From CADEDH01 sp050330635 (GTDB lineage Bacteria; Actinomycetota; Acidimicrobiia; Acidimicrobiales; SZUA-35), in contig JBHJNQ010000024.1 in assembly GCA_050330635.1 (NCBI GenBank), forward strand, positions 1 to 64,000: DNA of 64,000 nucleotides, written 5' to 3'. Under the pieces are notes generated by a model that searched no databases, was not told the origin of the DNA, and worked only from the letters and a program-made list of their open reading frames with translations. Below are positions 34,196-42,644 of this stretch, in pieces; the stretch's first letter is position 1; the number at the start of each line of letters is the position of its first letter. A program made the translations under genes and the position numbers.

Positions 34196-36391
34196 ATGGC
34201 TCCGACCCTTGCCGGCGAACCCGGCCGCGCCGACGACGAACCGAAGACGATCACCGGCTACTGCGATCGCTGGTCGCTACGGGCCGGCGAGTCGATCATG
34301 CTCCACGCCTCGTCCCACACTCCGGGGCCGGCCGAGCTGTCGGTGGTCAGACTCAGCTGCGGCGATCCCACCAAGGCCGGCCCCGGATTCGCCGAGTCGG
34401 AGATCGCCCTGGACGTCCCGTCCACCGTCGACCTGGCCGAGCAACCCCTCCGTCCGGGCTCCTACGCCACCGTCGACCTGGCCGGCATCCACGCCACCGC
34501 TCTCGTCCGCCTCGCCTTCTCCCTGCAGCTCACCCGCCCCAAGGAGCCTCAGACGGTCCTGACCATCGCCGGCGACGGGGGCTTCCAGCTCCAGGTCGTG
34601 GTCGACGACGGCGGCCGTCTCCGAGCCCGGGTGGCGGGCGCCGACCTTCTCCTCCGCTCCCGCCCGCTGGCCAACCGCCGCTGGTACGACGTCGAGGTCG
34701 AGGCCGACCTGGCCGACGGGATCGTACGGAGCTCGATCACCACCGAGCCATCAGCCTCCCCCGGCCGGGACCTGCTCGAGATCGCCACGTCGGCCGCCGA
34801 GATGGCGGCCCCGCTCGCCCCCACCCCCCTCCGCCGCATGGTGCTGGCCGGGCCGGCCAAGGGTGGGGGCAACCTCGACGGCCGCATCGCCCGCCCCCAG
34901 CTGGCGGTCGACAACCGGCTGCTGCGCTGGGACCTGGGCCAGGACATGGGGGGCAGGACCCTCGTCGACGTGTCCGGCCACGGCCGCCACGCCCAACTCC
35001 ACCAACTCCCCACCCGGGCCGTGACCGGCCCCTCCTGGGACGGAACGCACCAGCGGTGGACCGACGACCCCGGCCAATGGGACGCCGTCCATTTCCACAA
35101 GGACGACCTGTACGACGCCGGCTGGTCGCCCACCGTCACCGCCACCATCCCCACCGATCTGCCGAGCGGTATCTACGCCTTCCGACTGCGGGCCGATCAC
35201 GGCGAGGACCGGGTGCCGTTCTTCGTGCGGCCCGCAATGGGCACGCCGACGGCGAAGGTGGCCCTGCTGATGTCGACCGCCACCTACCTGGCCTACGCCA
35301 ACCATCGCATGCTGTTCGAGGGGGCCGACTTCATCCAGACCAGGGCCCGGCTCCGGCCGGAGCACGACTACGTCCGGCGCCACCCGGAGCTGGGGCATTC
35401 GATGTACGAGAAGCACCCCGACGGGAGCGGGGTGATGTTCAGCTCCCGGCTCCGACCGGTGCTCAACCTCCGGCCGGGGGCCGACGGCTGGAACTTCACC
35501 CCCGACACCGACATCAACGCCTTCCTCGAACACCTCGGGGTCGGTCACGACGTCATCACCGACGAGGACCTCCACCACGACGGCCTCGCCGCCATCGCCC
35601 CCTACGCCGCCGTGGTGACGTGCTCCCATCCCGAGTACTGGTCGACCGCCATGCTCGACGCCCTCGAGGCCTGGCAGCGCAACGGAGGTCGCCTCGCCTA
35701 CCTCGGCGGCAACGGCTTCTACTGGCGGGTGGCGTTCAACGCGGCGTGGCCGGGGGCCATGGAGCTCCGCCGGGCCGAGGACGGCGTCCGCAACTGGCAG
35801 ACCGGCGACGGGGAGAGCTACCACGCCTTCACCGGCGAGTACGGGGGCATGTGGCGCCGTCTCGGCCGGGCCCCGAACGAGCTCGTCGGCGTCGGGTTCG
35901 CGGCCCAGGGCTTCGAGCGGGCGTGCGGCTACGTCGTCGACCCCGCCACCCTCGAGCCCGACGACGGGGCGGGGCGGGCGGCGTGGATCTGGGAGGGGGT
36001 CGAGATCGTCGACGGCCGCATCGGCACCTCCGGTCTCGGAGGTGGGGCGGCCGGTCAGGAGCTCGATCGCTACGATCCCCGGCTCGGGTCGCCGGCCCAC
36101 GCCGTCATCCTGGCCTCAGCCACCGAGTTCGGGCCCGACATGGTGCGGACCAAGGAGGAGTTCGAGGGGTCGGTCGTCTACGCCAGCCCCGACCCCTACG
36201 TCCGTTCCGACATCGTCTTCTACGAGACGCCGAACGGGGGGGCGGTGTTCTCCGTCGGGTCGATCTCGTGGTTCGGGGCGCTCGCCCGCAACGGCTACGA
36301 CAACGACATCGCCCACATGACGGCCAACGTGATCGAGCGGTTCTGCGACCCCACCCCCTTCGACCCACCACCCGACCCGAGCCAGACATGA
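34196..36391 (+). CDS. N,N-dimethylformamidase large-subunit-like protein
   Basis: 731 residues, close to the ~760 of DMFase large subunits. An N-terminal LamG-like beta-sandwich region (~100-270) precedes the C-terminal DMFase domain. The active-site residues described for the Paracoccus enzyme (two Tyr and one Glu on iron, plus His and Asn) can be placed here: Y364 (in TYLAYANH) and Y404 (SMYEKHP), H478 and E480 (CSHPEYW) and N506 (GGNGFYW). The H-E and H-N spacings (2 and 28) equal those I recall for H519/E521/N547. It would hydrolyse a formamide or related amide. No small-subunit gene is nearby. Its stop overlaps the hypF start (ATGA). Start ATG 34196. Confidence 0.88.
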   Translation: MAPTLAGEPGRADDEPKTITGYCDRWSLRAGESIMLHASSHTPGPAELSVVRLSCGDPTKAGPGFAESEIALDVPSTVDLAEQPLRPGSYATVDLAGIHATALVRLAFSLQLTRPKEPQTVLTIAGDGGFQLQVVVDDGGRLRARVAGADLLLRSRPLANRRWYDVEVEADLADGIVRSSITTEPSASPGRDLLEIATSAAEMAAPLAPTPLRRMVLAGPAKGGGNLDGRIARPQLAVDNRLLRWDLGQDMGGRTLVDVSGHGRHAQLHQLPTRAVTGPSWDGTHQRWTDDPGQWDAVHFHKDDLYDAGWSPTVTATIPTDLPSGIYAFRLRADHGEDRVPFFVRPAMGTPTAKVALLMSTATYLAYANHRMLFEGADFIQTRARLRPEHDYVRRHPELGHSMYEKHPDGSGVMFSSRLRPVLNLRPGADGWNFTPDTDINAFLEHLGVGHDVITDEDLHHDGLAAIAPYAAVVTCSHPEYWSTAMLDALEAWQRNGGRLAYLGGNGFYWRVAFNAAWPGAMELRRAEDGVRNWQTGDGESYHAFTGEYGGMWRRLGRAPNELVGVGFAAQGFERACGYVVDPATLEPDDGAGRAAWIWEGVEIVDGRIGTSGLGGGAAGQELDRYDPRLGSPAHAVILASATEFGPDMVRTKEEFEGSVVYASPDPYVRSDIVFYETPNGGAVFSVGSISWFGALARNGYDNDIAHMTANVIERFCDPTPFDPPPDPSQT

Positions 36392-38781
36392 GCTGGACAC
36401 GACACCCAGCGCCCCCCGCCCCCTCGCAACGTGCGTCGGACTCGATCGGGGAACGGTTCGAGGTGACCGGCATCGTGCAGGGCGTGGGCTTCCGCCCGTT
36501 CGTGTACCGGCTGGCCCAGGAGCTGGGCCTCGACGGGTCGGTGGGCAACGACTCGTCGAGGGTGGTCATCGAGGCGGTGGGCAGTCCCGCCGCGCTCGAC
36601 GAGCTGGAACGACGCCTCGTCGACGACGCCCCGCCTCTGGCCCACGTCGAGCGGGTGGTGCGGACGGCGTGGGCGATCGACCGTCGACCGATCGGCCGGG
36701 GCTTCCGGATCGCCGCCAGCGAACGGCTCAGGGGAGCCCGGACCCTCGTGCCACCCGACACCGCGGTGTGCGACGACTGCCTCGCCGAGCTGTTCGATCC
36801 CGAAGATCGGCGCTTCGCTCATCCCTTCATCACCTGCACGAACTGCGGTCCCCGGTTCACGATCATCCGCGACCTCCCCTACGACCGGCACGCCACCACC
36901 ATGGCCGGCTTCCCGATGTGCCCGGCGTGCGCCGCCGAGTACGCCAACCCGGCCGATCGCCGTCACCACGCCCAACCGATCGCCTGCCACGACTGCGGCC
37001 CGACACTCGTGTTCCGGTCGGGCAACGGCGACCCGCCGAGCGAACGGGAGGCGGCGATGGCCCGGGCCAGGGAGGCGCTGGGCGCCGGTCTCACCGTGGC
37101 GGTCAAGGGCCTCGGCGGCTACCACCTGGCCTGCGATGCCACGAGCACCGACGCCGTCACCCGTCTCCGCCATCGCAAGCAACGACCCGACAAGCCATTC
37201 GCCGTCCTCGTGCGCGACCTGGCGGCGGCGTGCGAGCTCGCCGTCGTCGGCCCCGCCGAAGCGGCGGAGCTGGTCTCGCCGGCCCGGCCGGTCGTGCTCC
37301 TACGCGCCCGGGGCGACACCCGGCTCTGCGCCCTGGTTGCGCCGGGCAACCCCCTGGTGGGCCTGATGCTGCCCCACACCCCGATCCAGCACCTGCTGAT
37401 GGCCGGCGGCATGCCCCCGCTCGTGATGACGAGCGGCAACCGCAGTGGCGAGCCGATCGCCTATCGGGACGACGACGCCGCGTCCCGGCTCGGGGGGTTG
37501 AGCGACGCCGTCCTCGGCCACGACCGCCCGATCCACGTGCCCTGCGACGACTCGGTGGTGCGGGTGGTCGGCAATGCCCTCCTGCCCCTCCGCCGGGGGC
37601 GCGGCTTCGCCCCGGTCCCGATCCCGTGGACCGGCGGGAAACGCTCGGTCCTCGCCGTCGGCGGACAGCTCAAGACCACCATCTGCGTGTCGTCACGAGA
37701 TCACGCCTGGGTCAGCCAGCACATCGGCGACATGGAGAACCTGGCCACGCTCGAGGCGTTCCAGAACACCGTCGAGCAGCTGCAGTCGCTGTGCGCCATC
37801 GAGCCCGACGTGGTGGCGGTGGATCCGCACCCGGGTTACGCCACGGCCCAGTGGGCGCGCCGCCACCACCCCGACCGGATCGTGGAGGTCCAGCACCACC
37901 ACGCCCACGTGGCGGCGGTGATGGCCGAACACGACCTCGACCCGAGCGAGCCGGTGGTCGGGTTCGCCTTCGACGGTACGGGCTACGGCGCCGACGGGAC
38001 GATCTGGGGTGGTGAGGTGCTCATCGCCGACGCCGCCACCGCGCAACGGGCCTGGCACCTCGCCGAGGTGCCACTGCCCGGTGGCGATGCTGCGATCCAC
38101 AACCCGTACCGGGTGGCGCTCGCCCACCTGGCGGCGGCGGGCATCGGCTGGAACGGAGACCTCCCGCCCGTGCAGCAGCTGGACGGTGTCGAGGGGGAAC
38201 TGCTCGAGCGCCAGCTGGCGACCGGTTTCAACTGCGTCCCCACCTCCAGCATGGGACGGCTGTTCGACGCCGTTGCGTCCCTGATCGGGCTCCGGCACCG
38301 GATCAGCTTCGAGGCCCAGGCGGCGATCGACCTCGAGGTGGCCGCCGAGCGATCGCCACGGGTCGACGACGGCACCCGGTTCACCGTCGACGCCGGGAGG
38401 ATCGATTGGGCGCCGGTCCTCCGGGCGATCGTGTCCGCTCGCCGGGCCGGGACGGCGGGCCCCGACCTGGCGTACTCCTTCCACCTGGCGGTCGCCGAGC
38501 TCGTGGTCGAGCTCGCCGCCGAGGCGCGTGCCGACCGGGGCATCGAGCATGTCGTGCTCGCCGGCGGCGTGTTCCAGAACGCCCTGCTAATGTCGATGTG
38601 CGTCGATCGGCTGTCGCAGGTGGGTCTCGTCCCGTTGACCCACCGCCTCGTCCCGCCCAACGACGGCGGCCTGGCGCTCGGTCAGGCGTACGTGGCTGCG
38701 CATCGCCCGATCGCCGATCCCTCCATTGACCCCGTCGATCGGGGCGCCACCGACCCCATCCCCGCAGAAAGGCCGATCTGA
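36388..38781 (+). CDS. hypF: Carbamoyltransferase HypF
   Basis: 797 residues with the full HypF domain order. The acylphosphatase-like domain has VQGVGFRPF (30-38). Two zinc fingers follow: C128/C131/C150/C153 and C178/C181/C200/C203. Next come a YrdC-like domain (VAVKGLGGYHLACDA; KQRPDKPFAVLV; SGNRSGEPIA) and a Kae1/TobZ-like domain (VQHHHAHVAAVMAEH; FAFDGTGYGADGTIWGGEV; LAGGVFQNALL). HypF uses carbamoyl phosphate and ATP to carbamoylate the HypE C-terminal Cys, the source of the CN ligands in [NiFe]-hydrogenases. It starts inside the stop of the dimethylformamidase-like gene and is followed 1 nt later by hypC. Confidence 0.97.
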   Translation: MSWTRHPAPPAPSQRASDSIGERFEVTGIVQGVGFRPFVYRLAQELGLDGSVGNDSSRVVIEAVGSPAALDELERRLVDDAPPLAHVERVVRTAWAIDRRPIGRGFRIAASERLRGARTLVPPDTAVCDDCLAELFDPEDRRFAHPFITCTNCGPRFTIIRDLPYDRHATTMAGFPMCPACAAEYANPADRRHHAQPIACHDCGPTLVFRSGNGDPPSEREAAMARAREALGAGLTVAVKGLGGYHLACDATSTDAVTRLRHRKQRPDKPFAVLVRDLAAACELAVVGPAEAAELVSPARPVVLLRARGDTRLCALVAPGNPLVGLMLPHTPIQHLLMAGGMPPLVMTSGNRSGEPIAYRDDDAASRLGGLSDAVLGHDRPIHVPCDDSVVRVVGNALLPLRRGRGFAPVPIPWTGGKRSVLAVGGQLKTTICVSSRDHAWVSQHIGDMENLATLEAFQNTVEQLQSLCAIEPDVVAVDPHPGYATAQWARRHHPDRIVEVQHHHAHVAAVMAEHDLDPSEPVVGFAFDGTGYGADGTIWGGEVLIADAATAQRAWHLAEVPLPGGDAAIHNPYRVALAHLAAAGIGWNGDLPPVQQLDGVEGELLERQLATGFNCVPTSSMGRLFDAVASLIGLRHRISFEAQAAIDLEVAAERSPRVDDGTRFTVDAGRIDWAPVLRAIVSARRAGTAGPDLAYSFHLAVAELVVELAAEARADRGIEHVVLAGGVFQNALLMSMCVDRLSQVGLVPLTHRLVPPNDGGLALGQAYVAAHRPIADPSIDPVDRGATDPIPAERPI

Positions 38782-38782
38782 C

Positions 38783-39043
38783 ATGTGCCTGGCAGTCCCC
38801 GGCAGGATCGTCGACGTTCGCGACGAGCGCGGCACTCGCATGGCCACCATCGACTTCGACGGGATCCGGAAGGAGATCTGCCTCGCCTACCTGCCCGACA
38901 TCGAGGTCGGCGACTACGCCATCGTCCACGTCGGTTTCGCCATCTCCCGGGTCGACGAGGCCTCGGCGCTCGAGACGCTTGCCCTGTTCCGCGAGCTCGG
39001 GATCCTCGACGAGGAGCTCGGGGTCACCGGAGGGACGCCATGA
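38783..39043 (+). CDS. hypC: Hydrogenase maturation chaperone HypC
   Basis: An 86-residue HypC/HybG chaperone. The processed N-terminus MCLAVPGRIV carries the essential Cys2 that binds the Fe(CN)2CO unit with HypD and delivers it to the hydrogenase large-subunit precursor. VGFAISRVDEASALETLALF is the conserved C-terminal helix. Start ATG 38783 has AAAGG about 11 nt upstream. Its stop overlaps the hypD ATG. Confidence 0.95.
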   Translation: MCLAVPGRIVDVRDERGTRMATIDFDGIRKEICLAYLPDIEVGDYAIVHVGFAISRVDEASALETLALFRELGILDEELGVTGGTP

Positions 39044-40155
39044 GGTACCTCGACGAGTTCCGTGACCCGGAGCTGGCACAGCGCCTGTTCGCCGAGATCG
39101 GGCGCGTCACCACCAGGTCGTGGGCGATCATGGAGGTGTGCGGGGGGCAGACGCATTCGATCATCCGCAATGGGATCGACCAGCTCCTCCCGGACCGGAT
39201 CGAGCTGATCCACGGGCCCGGTTGTCCCGTGTGCGTCACGCCGCTGGGCATGATCGACAAGGCGCTCGAGATCGCCTCGAGGCCGGGGGTGATCTTCTGT
39301 TCGTTCGGCGACATGCTTCGCGTGCCCGGGAGCGAGCGGGACCTGTTCCAGGTCAAGAGCCTCGGCGGCGACGTGCGCGTCGTCTACTCACCCCTCGACG
39401 CGGTGGCGCTCGCCGAACAGCATCCCGATCGGCAGGTGGTGTTCTTCGCCATCGGTTTCGAGACCACTGCGCCGGCCAACGCCATGGCCGTGCACCTGGC
39501 CGCCCGGCGTGGCCTCGCCAACTTCTCCGTGCTCGTCAGCCAGGTGCTGGTGCCACCGGCGATCGCCGCCATCGCCCGGTCGCCCCTCAGCCGGGTCGAC
39601 GGGTTCCTCGCCGCCGGTCACGTCTGCTCGGTGATGGGCACGTGGCAGTACGAGCCGCTCGTCGAGGAGTTCGGACTGCCGATCGTGGTGACCGGATTCG
39701 AACCGCTCGACGTGCTCGACGGGATCCGGCGTGTGGTGGTGCAACTCGAAGCCGGCGAGGCGAGGCTCGACAACGCCTACCGGCGGGTCGTCAGTGACGA
39801 GGGCAACGTGGCGGCCCAGCGCATGATCGAAGATGTGTTCGAGACCTGCGATCGCCAGTGGCGCGGCATCGGCGAGATCGCCGCCAGCGGCTGGCGGCTC
39901 TCCGCCCGCTACGCCGCGTTCGACGCCGAACGACGGTTCGAGGTCGGCGAGCTCCATACCCCGGAGTCGGCCCTGTGTCGCAGCGGCGAGGTGCTGCAGG
40001 GGCTGATCAGGCCGAACCACTGCGCCGCGTTCGGGATCGAGTGCACGCCTCGCACCCCACTCGGGGCCACGATGGTGTCGAGCGAGGGGGCGTGCGCCGC
40101 CTACTTCCAGTACCGCCGACTCGCCCCGTTGCCGGTGCGGATCGACGCTGGTTGA
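39040..40155 (+). CDS. hypD: Hydrogenase maturation scaffold HypD
   Basis: 371 residues. HypD holds the [4Fe-4S] cluster and, with HypC, is the scaffold on which CO and CN are attached to iron. Diagnostic motifs are VCGGQTHSI, GPGCPVCVTP (active Cys pair), FAIGFETTAPANA, FLAAGHVCSVMG, and the cysteine region EGACAAYFQYRR near the C-terminus. Length and motif order are normal. ATG 39040 overlaps the hypC stop (ATGA). Confidence 0.97.
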   Translation: MRYLDEFRDPELAQRLFAEIGRVTTRSWAIMEVCGGQTHSIIRNGIDQLLPDRIELIHGPGCPVCVTPLGMIDKALEIASRPGVIFCSFGDMLRVPGSERDLFQVKSLGGDVRVVYSPLDAVALAEQHPDRQVVFFAIGFETTAPANAMAVHLAARRGLANFSVLVSQVLVPPAIAAIARSPLSRVDGFLAAGHVCSVMGTWQYEPLVEEFGLPIVVTGFEPLDVLDGIRRVVVQLEAGEARLDNAYRRVVSDEGNVAAQRMIEDVFETCDRQWRGIGEIAASGWRLSARYAAFDAERRFEVGELHTPESALCRSGEVLQGLIRPNHCAAFGIECTPRTPLGATMVSSEGACAAYFQYRRLAPLPVRIDAG

Positions 40156-40158
40156 CCG

Positions 40159-41232
40159 TTGGCCGAGCCCGCTTCCCACCCTGACTTCGAGAACTGGTCG
40201 TGCCCGCTGCCCCTGCGCGACCACGATCGGGTGGTGATCGGGCACGGCGGCGGCGGCAAGCTGTCGGCCGAGCTCGTCGAGCACCTCTTCCTCCCGGCGT
40301 TCGGCGGCGACGAAGCGACCGAGCTGCACGATGCGGCCACGCTCCAGGTCGGGTCCGGGGGCGGGCGGTTGGCGTTCTCGACCGACTCCTACGTCGTGCG
40401 ACCCCTGTTCTTCCCCGGTGGCTGCATCGGTGATCTGGCGGTTCACGGCACCATCAACGACGTCTCGATGAGCGGTGCGGTACCGATCGCGCTGAGCGCC
40501 GGTTTCATCATCGAGGAGGGGCTCGAGCTGGCCGTGCTCGGGGCGATCGCCGAGCGGATGGGCGCCGCGGCACGCGTCGCCGGGGTTCCGATCGTCACGG
40601 GTGACACCAAGGTCGTCGATGCGGGGCAGGCCGACGGCCTGTACGTGAACACGGCCGGCGTCGGCGTCATACCGGACGGTGTCGACATCAGGCCGTCGCG
40701 GGCCACTCCCGGCGATGTGGTGATCGTGTCGGGCCCGATCGGGATGCACGCTGTCGCCGTCATGTCGCGGCGCGAGGGTCTCGAGTTCGGCACCGAGATC
40801 CTCAGCGATTCGGCCCCGCTCAACGGCCTGGTGGCGGCGATGGTGGCGGCGTGTCCCGACCTCCACGTGCTGCGCGATCCCACCCGGGGTGGCCTCGCCG
40901 CATCACTGTGCGAGATCGCGGCGTGCGCCCAGGTCGGCGTCGATTTCGAGGAGGCGTCGCTCCCGGTACCACCGGAGGTGGCGGCGGCATGCTCGTTCCT
41001 GGGCCTCGAGGTGATCAACATCGCCAACGAGGGCAAGCTCGTGGCCTTCGTGGCGGCGTCGGACGTGGATGACGTGATGACGGCGATGCAACGCCACGAG
41101 CACGGGCGGGAGGCACGGGTGATCGGCCGGGTGGTGGACGCCCACCCGGGCGTGGTGGTGGCGCGCACACCGCTCGGCACGAACCGGGTGGTCGACCTGC
41201 CGCTGGGTGAACAGCTACCGAGGATCTGCTGA
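40159..41232 (+). CDS. hypE: Carbamoyl dehydratase HypE
   Basis: 357 residues, apparently from TTG 40159, 3 nt after hypD; the next in-frame candidates are GTGs just before VVIGHGGGGKL. It has the PurM-like fold motifs GHGGGGKLS, FSTDSYVVRPLFFPGG, VTGDTKVVD and DPTRGGLAASLCEIA. The C-terminus ends PRIC, the conserved cysteine that HypF carbamoylates before HypE dehydrates it to thiocyanate. Both the ATP site and the C-terminal tail are intact, so it should be functional with HypF. Confidence 0.96.
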   Translation: MAEPASHPDFENWSCPLPLRDHDRVVIGHGGGGKLSAELVEHLFLPAFGGDEATELHDAATLQVGSGGGRLAFSTDSYVVRPLFFPGGCIGDLAVHGTINDVSMSGAVPIALSAGFIIEEGLELAVLGAIAERMGAAARVAGVPIVTGDTKVVDAGQADGLYVNTAGVGVIPDGVDIRPSRATPGDVVIVSGPIGMHAVAVMSRREGLEFGTEILSDSAPLNGLVAAMVAACPDLHVLRDPTRGGLAASLCEIAACAQVGVDFEEASLPVPPEVAAACSFLGLEVINIANEGKLVAFVAASDVDDVMTAMQRHEHGREARVIGRVVDAHPGVVVARTPLGTNRVVDLPLGEQLPRIC

Positions 41233-41437
41233 GGTCACCGATGAGCCGGCCGCGGATCCGAGGTTGCCCGAGACCGAAGGACTACGGGTCGACGTCCTCG
41301 AACGGATCCTCGGCGAGAACGAGCGGACCGCCAAGGCCAACCGACACGACTTCCGCGCTGTCGGGGTACGTGTCGTCAACGCGATGTCGTCGCCCGGCGC
41401 GGGCAGGACGACCCTGCTGGGAGGAATCAGCCGGTGA
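41207..41437 (+). pseudogene. hypB: hypB fragment, truncated after an altered P-loop
   Basis: This frame continues directly from the hypE end. RVDVLERILGENERTAKANR then HDFRAVGVRVVNAMSSPGAG align with the HypB region leading to its GTPase P-loop. The P-loop reads SSPGAGRTTLL where HypB has SSPGSGKTTLL, so the essential Lys is Arg. After GGISR the frame stops, and its last 11 nt overlap the 3' end of a convergent SDR gene. The other ~150 residues (nickel-binding and switch regions) are missing. The nickel-insertion function is lost at this locus. The 5' limit is uncertain (GTG 41207 lies inside hypE). Confidence 0.85.
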
Positions 41438-42263
41438 ACCAGCCACCGTCGGGGTGGATCAGCTCGCCCGTCACATAGCTGGCCTCGTCGCTGGCCAGGA
41501 ACAGGGCCACGTTGGCGATCTCGGCCGGCGTGCCCTTACGGCCCATCGGGGTGTTGCCGAGGATCAACTGGTTGTACTCGTCGATCTGATCGAGCACGGC
41601 CGTCATGTTGGTCTCGATGAAGCCGGGGCCGATGGCGTTGACCCGGATCCCGAGGGGGGCCAGCGTGCGGGAGGCGTTCTTGGTCAGCATCCACACCCCG
41701 GCCTTCGACACGGGGTAGCTGGGTGAGCCCCACAGGGGATCGACGGCGGCGATGGAGGCGATGGTGACGATCGAACCCGGCCGGTCCTGCGCCAGCATGA
41801 CCGAAGCCGTGGCCTGGATGGCGAGGAGGGTGCCGGTGAGGTTGACGTCGAGGACGCGGCGCCAGTCGTCGAGATCGAGCTCGGTAAGCGCGGCCGCCGG
41901 GTTGACCGCGCTGGCCTCGGCGGCCTGCTGGAACCGCTTGAGCCCCCCCTCGAGGTCGCCCGAGGTGTAGTCGCCGCTGCTGACCCCGGCCGCCGTGACC
42001 ACCACGTCGATGGTGCCGTAGCGCTCGACGGCGGCGTCGGCCATGGCCCGGTTCGCCTCCTGGCTGGCCGCCTCGAGCTCGACGTAGCAGGCGTCGCCGC
42101 CGGCCTCGTTGATGGCGTCGACCGCGGCCTGGCCCGGCTCGGCCAGCAGGTCGGCGATCACGATCATGGCCCCTTCGGCCGAGAACCGCTCGGCGCACGC
42201 CCGCCCGATGCCGTTGCTGCCCCCGGTGACCACGGCCACCTTCCCGTCGAGTCGTCCACCCAT
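41427..42263 (-). CDS. SDR family oxidoreductase
   Basis: A 278-residue classical short-chain dehydrogenase. Start ATG 42263 follows GAGGAGG at good spacing. The cofactor loop is TGGSNGIG at ~13-20, the catalytic Ser is in TIASIAA and the Tyr/Lys pair in YPVSKAG. RVNAIGPGFIETNM and a C-terminal DGGWFTG are typical of the family. A ~20-residue insertion (TSGDLEGGLKRFQQAAEASA) follows VVVTAAGVSSGDY where most members read NNAG. It converges on the hypB fragment and its 3' end marks the breakpoint there. Confidence 0.85.
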   Translation of the reverse strand: MGGRLDGKVAVVTGGSNGIGRACAERFSAEGAMIVIADLLAEPGQAAVDAINEAGGDACYVELEAASQEANRAMADAAVERYGTIDVVVTAAGVSSGDYTSGDLEGGLKRFQQAAEASAVNPAAALTELDLDDWRRVLDVNLTGTLLAIQATASVMLAQDRPGSIVTIASIAAVDPLWGSPSYPVSKAGVWMLTKNASRTLAPLGIRVNAIGPGFIETNMTAVLDQIDEYNQLILGNTPMGRKGTPAEIANVALFLASDEASYVTGELIHPDGGWFTG

Positions 42264-42644
42264 CGATCCATCCTCCTCATCGGCCCGACGGCCATCTCGA
42301 CCGGTCCGCCGTCGACGTCCGGACCATCTCCAGCGGAGAGTCTCGCCGCCGAGGGCGATGGGCGCCACCGGAGACCGACTCGAGGGGTCTGCTGCAGATG
42401 CTCCTGTACCGGACCGTGCTCGATCGGCTCGCCCCCGATGCGGTCGTGACCGGGGCCGCCGGTCCCCCCACCATCGCCCCCGGCACCCTGCGCTCGTGGG
42501 TGAGACGGCTCATCGGCGCCGCCGACTTCGACGCTGCGACACAAATCGACTACCCGGCACCGGGCAAGGCTGACGACGAGCCGGGCCGGCGCGCCACACG
42601 TCACCGCTCGACGACACCGGGTCGGTTCGGTTGGGCGTTCGTGG
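42264..42644. other. 381-bp gap without a recognised gene
   Basis: The plus strand is open from 42398 for ~58 well-formed codons (LLYRTVLDRLAPDAVVTG, TIAPGTLRSWVRRLIGAADF) without a recognisable family or a terminating structure. It may be another gene remnant. Apart from the SDR Shine-Dalgarno region at its left end I see no other signal. Confidence 0.4.

Noticed and set aside
36388..41437. Complete hydrogenase locus
   Set aside because: No large or small hydrogenase subunit, hypA or intact hypB occurs in the window; only the CN/CO maturation genes do.
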